Shown: positions 7,366-10,363 of the stretch, piece after piece
How the letters are laid out: the number at the start of each line of letters is the position of its first letter
How positions within the stretch are numbered: the first letter of the stretch is position 1
Source: Burkholderiales bacterium
GTDB taxonomy: Bacteria > Pseudomonadota > Gammaproteobacteria > Burkholderiales > Burkholderiaceae
Direction: 5' to 3'
Assembly: GCA_947447845.1 (NCBI GenBank)
Contig: CANFNO010000049.1
Location: forward strand, 1-10,363
Length of the DNA stretch: 10,363 nt
Notes under the pieces: generated by a model
Told to the model about the DNA's origin: nothing
The model's database searches: none
The model's input: the letters and a program-made list of their open reading frames with translations, nothing else
Made by a program: the position numbers and the translations under genes

Positions 7366-7404
7366 ATAAGTAGCGATCACCTTTCACGCACTTGCGCGAT
7401 CAGC

Positions 7405-10005
7405 TCAGACGCCAGGGTTTCTAAGCGGCGCACGCAGGGGCAGCTGCTCGAGACTGATTTCGCCAATGGCGTCCGCCAGGTCATTCTGATTCAGTGCATT
7501 CATATCCGAGCCGTCAGTGTCATCGCTATTCGTTAGGCGCACCGCCTGAACTTCGACGCAACGTTCGTAAATATTGCGAACGAAGCGGCCGTTGGATCTG
7601 GTTTGCCCTGCATTGACCATTCTTTGTAATCTGCCAAGCAAGAACTCGCGCGCCACTTTGTCGAGTACGTATTCCGACTCCCGGCAAAATGATTCGAATA
7701 TCTCGACCAACTCTTCGGCCTGATAGTCTTCAAATTCGATGTAGTGATTGAAGCGCGAGCGCAATCCGGGATTGCTCTCAATAAATGCATTCATTGGCTC
7801 GGTGTAGCCCGCCACGATAACCACCATATCTTCGCGATAGTCCTCCATCGCCTTAAGCAAGGTGTCTATAACCTCACGTCCGAAATCATTTTCACTTTCA
7901 CCCTGCACGAGCGCATAGGCCTCGTCAATGAACAGGACTCCACCGCGTGCTGATTCCACGACTTCACGGGTCTTGACTGCGGACTGACCGACATAGCCTG
8001 CAACTAGGACAGATCTGTCAACCTCAACAATATGGTTGGAAGGAATAATCCCCAGACTGAAATACAGGTCAGCCACAATGCGAGCGACCACCGTCTTGCC
8101 GGTGCCCGGGTTGCCCGTAAACACCAGATGCTGGGAAAAGCCACTCACCACCTTAAAGCCAGCCTTTTCCCGGGCACGCTGAATGTGCACGAAGTCAAAC
8201 AAGCGCTGTATCTGCTTTTTCACCGTGGCCAGGCCTATTAGCTTGTTAAGTCGGGCCACAACCTGCTCATAGTTGTTGCTCAAGCCAGTGGCTGCAGGCA
8301 GTGATTCCCCCAAAGCTTGCTCGACATCGACCAGAAGAATTTCCTGCAGATCCGCGACGGAGGCATTGGCAAGGCCATAAACACGTTGGGCTTGCGCCTC
8401 AATCATTTTTTCGAAAATATTACGCACATAGCGCGCATTGCCAAAGCGCTCGCGCTGAGCCTGAATTTCGCGTCCAAAGATGGACAACAGCCCCGGGTGC
8501 GTGGCTTCGCTCAATGAATATGAGTGCTCGTCAAAAAAGTTCAGCAGTATCTTTAGCAGTTCGGCCGGTACATAGTCCGGAAAACGAATGTAGCGATTGA
8601 AGCGCGAAGACAGTCCCGGGTTGGCCTTGATGAAAGACTCCATCTCGCCGGTATAGCCGGCCACAATGACCACAAGGTCGTCGCGGTGGTCTTCCATCAT
8701 CTTGAGCAGTGTCTCGATGGCCTCAATGCCGAAATCCTGCCCGCCCCCCTTGCGCGTCAAGGCATAGGCCTCGTCGATGAACAAAATGCCCCCTAACGCA
8801 GTTTCCACAACGGACTTGGTTTTCAGGGCTGTTTGGCCGATATAGGGAGCCACCAGGCCCGAACGATCGGTCTCTACTATCTTTTCAGTTTTCAGGATGC
8901 CCAAGCGCTGGTATAGCCCCGCGATGATCCGGGCAATGGTGGTCTTTCCGGTTCCCGGGTTACCCATGAAAACCAGGTGCCGCGAAGGCCACTTGGGCAC
9001 TCGCAATCCCTCTTGGGCACGCAACTTTTGAACATGGATATAACTCGCCTGGCGGAACACTTCTTGGCGCACTACGTCGAGGCCGACGAGACCCGCAAAG
9101 GCACTTTCCAAATACTCAGTTACAGACTGATCCGCCGATACCGGATGTTCTGTCAACGGCCTGAAAATATGTTCACCCTTGTGGACACTGCCCTGCTCGG
9201 CTTTGCGTGGTTTCTGGTGAGGAATTTTTTCTGAGTGTTTGTCGCCTAAACGGGACAGGTGCAACTTGGCCTCGGTGTATTCCTGATTCGCCGCCTTTTC
9301 ATACAACTGACGTGCCTGATTCAGGTCTTGCTCCACGCCCCACCCATTCTCATAGAGCCAGCCTAAGTTACTACAGGCCTCGGCATATTCTTTGGCGACA
9401 GCCAAGCGATTCCAGTAGACGCTTTGCGTGTAATCGACCGCAACACCCAGGCCCTGTTCATAAATCAAACCAAGGGCGCATTGGGCTTCAGGCATACCCT
9501 GTGTGGCGGCCAAGATGTACCAGCGCAAAGCTTCCTTTGGGTCTATAGGCACACCCCTGCCATTGGCGTAGGCTAAAGCGAGGTTGTACTGCGCTAGATA
9601 GTCACCCTGTTCCGCAGAAAGCCGAAACCAGCGAGTGCCTTCGCTCGCATCACTGGCCAAACTAGATCCGGTCGCATAGTGATAGCCCAATTGCCTCTGG
9701 GACGGCGCATCACCTGCGTCCGCTGCTTTGCGCAGCCAGCGAATGCCCTCGGCTTCATTCTTGTCTACGCCACGCCCGTTCAAATACTCAAAGGCAAGAT
9801 AACGCTGGGCTTCGACATAGCCTTTCTCGGCGGCGAGCGTAAACCAATGCACTGCCGCCTTGTCATTCTTTGAGACGCCAAGGCCACGCGCATAACGCTG
9901 CCCGAGGGTGAACTGCGCTTGCGCATCAGGGCCCACAGACACGCCGCCTTCGGCCAACTTGCGTAATTCATCTACAGGAATGGCCCTGTAATTGGTCTTG
10001 GGCAT
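7405..10005 (-). CDS. Sel1-repeat protein with tandem CbxX/CfxQ-type AAA+ ATPase domains
   Basis: This 866-residue cytoplasmic protein joins a protein-binding solenoid to two AAA+ motors. Residues about 29-245 hold six 36-residue Sel1-like repeats (A.. LG.. Y..G.GV..D...A..W...AA..G), plus the start of a seventh; repeat three has GSSL in place of GxGV. A charged, Lys-rich linker (about 255-290) leads to AAA1, with Walker A GNPGTGKT (348-355), pore-loop YIGQTA (388-393), Walker B ILFIDEAYAL (407-416) and Arg468 in SRFNRY. AAA2 repeats this: GNPGTGKT (631-638), YVGQSA (671-676), VLFIDEAYAL (690-699), Arg751 in SRFNHY. Both sites look intact. The family includes Rubisco activase CbbX, SpoVK and EccA, hexameric remodellers that pull on client proteins. 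No client gene is visible here, so the substrate is unknown. The ATG at 10005 lies 4 nt after the upstream gene stop with only a distant AAGGA (16 nt away), suggesting translational coupling. Confidence 0.93.
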   Translation of the reverse strand: MPKTNYRAIPVDELRKLAEGGVSVGPDAQAQFTLGQRYARGLGVSKNDKAAVHWFTLAAEKGYVEAQRYLAFEYLNGRGVDKNEAEGIRWLRKAADAGDAPSQRQLGYHYATGSSLASDASEGTRWFRLSAEQGDYLAQYNLALAYANGRGVPIDPKEALRWYILAATQGMPEAQCALGLIYEQGLGVAVDYTQSVYWNRLAVAKEYAEACSNLGWLYENGWGVEQDLNQARQLYEKAANQEYTEAKLHLSRLGDKHSEKIPHQKPRKAEQGSVHKGEHIFRPLTEHPVSADQSVTEYLESAFAGLVGLDVVRQEVFRQASYIHVQKLRAQEGLRVPKWPSRHLVFMGNPGTGKTTIARIIAGLYQRLGILKTEKIVETDRSGLVAPYIGQTALKTKSVVETALGGILFIDEAYALTRKGGGQDFGIEAIETLLKMMEDHRDDLVVIVAGYTGEMESFIKANPGLSSRFNRYIRFPDYVPAELLKILLNFFDEHSYSLSEATHPGLLSIFGREIQAQRERFGNARYVRNIFEKMIEAQAQRVYGLANASVADLQEILLVDVEQALGESLPAATGLSNNYEQVVARLNKLIGLATVKKQIQRLFDFVHIQRAREKAGFKVVSGFSQHLVFTGNPGTGKTVVARIVADLYFSLGIIPSNHIVEVDRSVLVAGYVGQSAVKTREVVESARGGVLFIDEAYALVQGESENDFGREVIDTLLKAMEDYREDMVVIVAGYTEPMNAFIESNPGLRSRFNHYIEFEDYQAEELVEIFESFCRESEYVLDKVAREFLLGRLQRMVNAGQTRSNGRFVRNIYERCVEVQAVRLTNSDDTDGSDMNALNQNDLADAIGEISLEQLPLRAPLRNPGV

Positions 10006-10009
10006 GGCA

Positions 10010-10363
10010 CTATTTAATCAATCCTTGAATCTGCTTAAAGGCAGAGTGCTCGGCGCTTCGCAGCCACTCAAACGCAACCATTTCTGTGGTGACCAGTTCC
10101 ACGCCAGCGCCTGCCAGTCTGTCAAAAGCAGCATCGCGGTTGCGTTCAGTGCGTGAACTGCATGCGTCAGTGACGACCCAGACATCGAATTCGTCTTCCA
10201 ACAAGTCCAATGCGGTTTGTAAAAGGCAAACATGCGCCTCACAACCGGCAAGCACAATGGTGTCCCGCTCTTCGCCTGCGGATGCCTTTTGCAGGTGCTT
10301 GGGCAAACTGCGTGCATTGCCTTGCACCGGCTTAGGTGGCGGGCGCAACATATCTCCCAAGCC
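10010..10363 (-). CDS. Isochorismatase-family cysteine hydrolase (C-terminal part; 5' end beyond window)
   Basis: This is the C-terminal 117 residues of an isochorismatase-like (YcaC/nicotinamidase-type) hydrolase; the frame is open to the window edge. The family uses an Asp-Lys-Cys triad to hydrolyse amides or vinyl ethers. The visible part holds LAGCEAHVCLLQTALDLL, with the nucleophilic cysteine of HVC encoded at 10226-10228, and then VWVVTDACSSRT and TTEMVAFEWL, both typical of the subgroup. The lysine in RPPPKPVQ may be the triad lysine; the Asp lies outside. The ATG at 10358-10360 is inside the fold and should not be taken as the start. The substrate cannot be read from sequence. The gene ends 4 nt before the AAA+ gene, so the two are likely in one transcript. 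Confidence 0.88.
   Translation of the reverse strand, partial: GLGDMLRPPPKPVQGNARSLPKHLQKASAGEERDTIVLAGCEAHVCLLQTALDLLEDEFDVWVVTDACSSRTERNRDAAFDRLAGAGVELVTTEMVAFEWLRSAEHSAFKQIQGLIK

Noticed and set aside
7341..7370. Plus-strand TTGACA with GGATAA or GATAAG downstream, resembling a sigma-70 promoter
   Set aside because: It would fire into the AAA+ gene in the antisense direction; no plus-strand gene follows and the -10 match is poor.
7373..7402. Direct repeat GCGATCA, two copies 23 nt apart
   Set aside because: Seven-base repeats are expected by chance at this scale, and one copy lies across the end of the AAA+ gene without any mobile-element context.
7405..10005. Calling the AAA+ protein a Rubisco activase (CbbX)
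   Set aside because: The domains are of that family, but the tandem layout and Sel1 repeats differ from CbbX, and no Rubisco genes are in the window.

Overview
The window carries six protein genes, all on the minus strand, so transcription runs from high to low coordinates. Codon use, moderately high GC and the gene sequences suggest a betaproteobacterium, most likely in Burkholderiales and perhaps near Comamonadaceae (Rhodoferax/Polaromonas-like). This assignment comes from remembered family resemblance, not from a search.

Right part (about 6.1-10.36 kb), in transcription order: the C-terminal part of an isochorismatase-family cysteine hydrolase that runs off the window edge; 4 nt later, an 866-residue protein with six Sel1-like repeats followed by two complete CbxX/CfxQ-type (CbbX/SpoVK/EccA-like) AAA+ ATPase modules; then, after a 153-nt gap holding an extended -10 promoter candidate, a PAS protein built like a sensor histidine kinase whose phospho-acceptor His and ATP-binding residues appear to be lost. 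This is the least ordinary part of the window. Nothing here shows what the AAA+ protein remodels: no Rubisco, ESX or other known CbbX/EccA client gene is visible.

Left part (1-5.95 kb) is central metabolism: prpE (propionyl-CoA synthetase), then odhA (2-oxoglutarate dehydrogenase E1) and, 17 nt after it, odhB (E2 dihydrolipoyl succinyltransferase), cut by the left edge. PrpE activates propionate to propionyl-CoA. OdhA and OdhB, with the E3 lipoamide dehydrogenase, convert 2-oxoglutarate to succinyl-CoA. The usual prpBCD neighbours of prpE are absent from the window.

Intergenic DNA is short, and no stretch over 300 bases lacks a gene. The prpE-odhA gap (192 nt) contains a perfect 11-bp inverted repeat shortly after the prpE stop and a perfect 6-bp hairpin whose last base touches the odhA Shine-Dalgarno sequence. 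The gap upstream of prpE contains overlapping palindromes that could be an operator. No RNA genes, CRISPR arrays, insertion sequences or attachment sites were seen.
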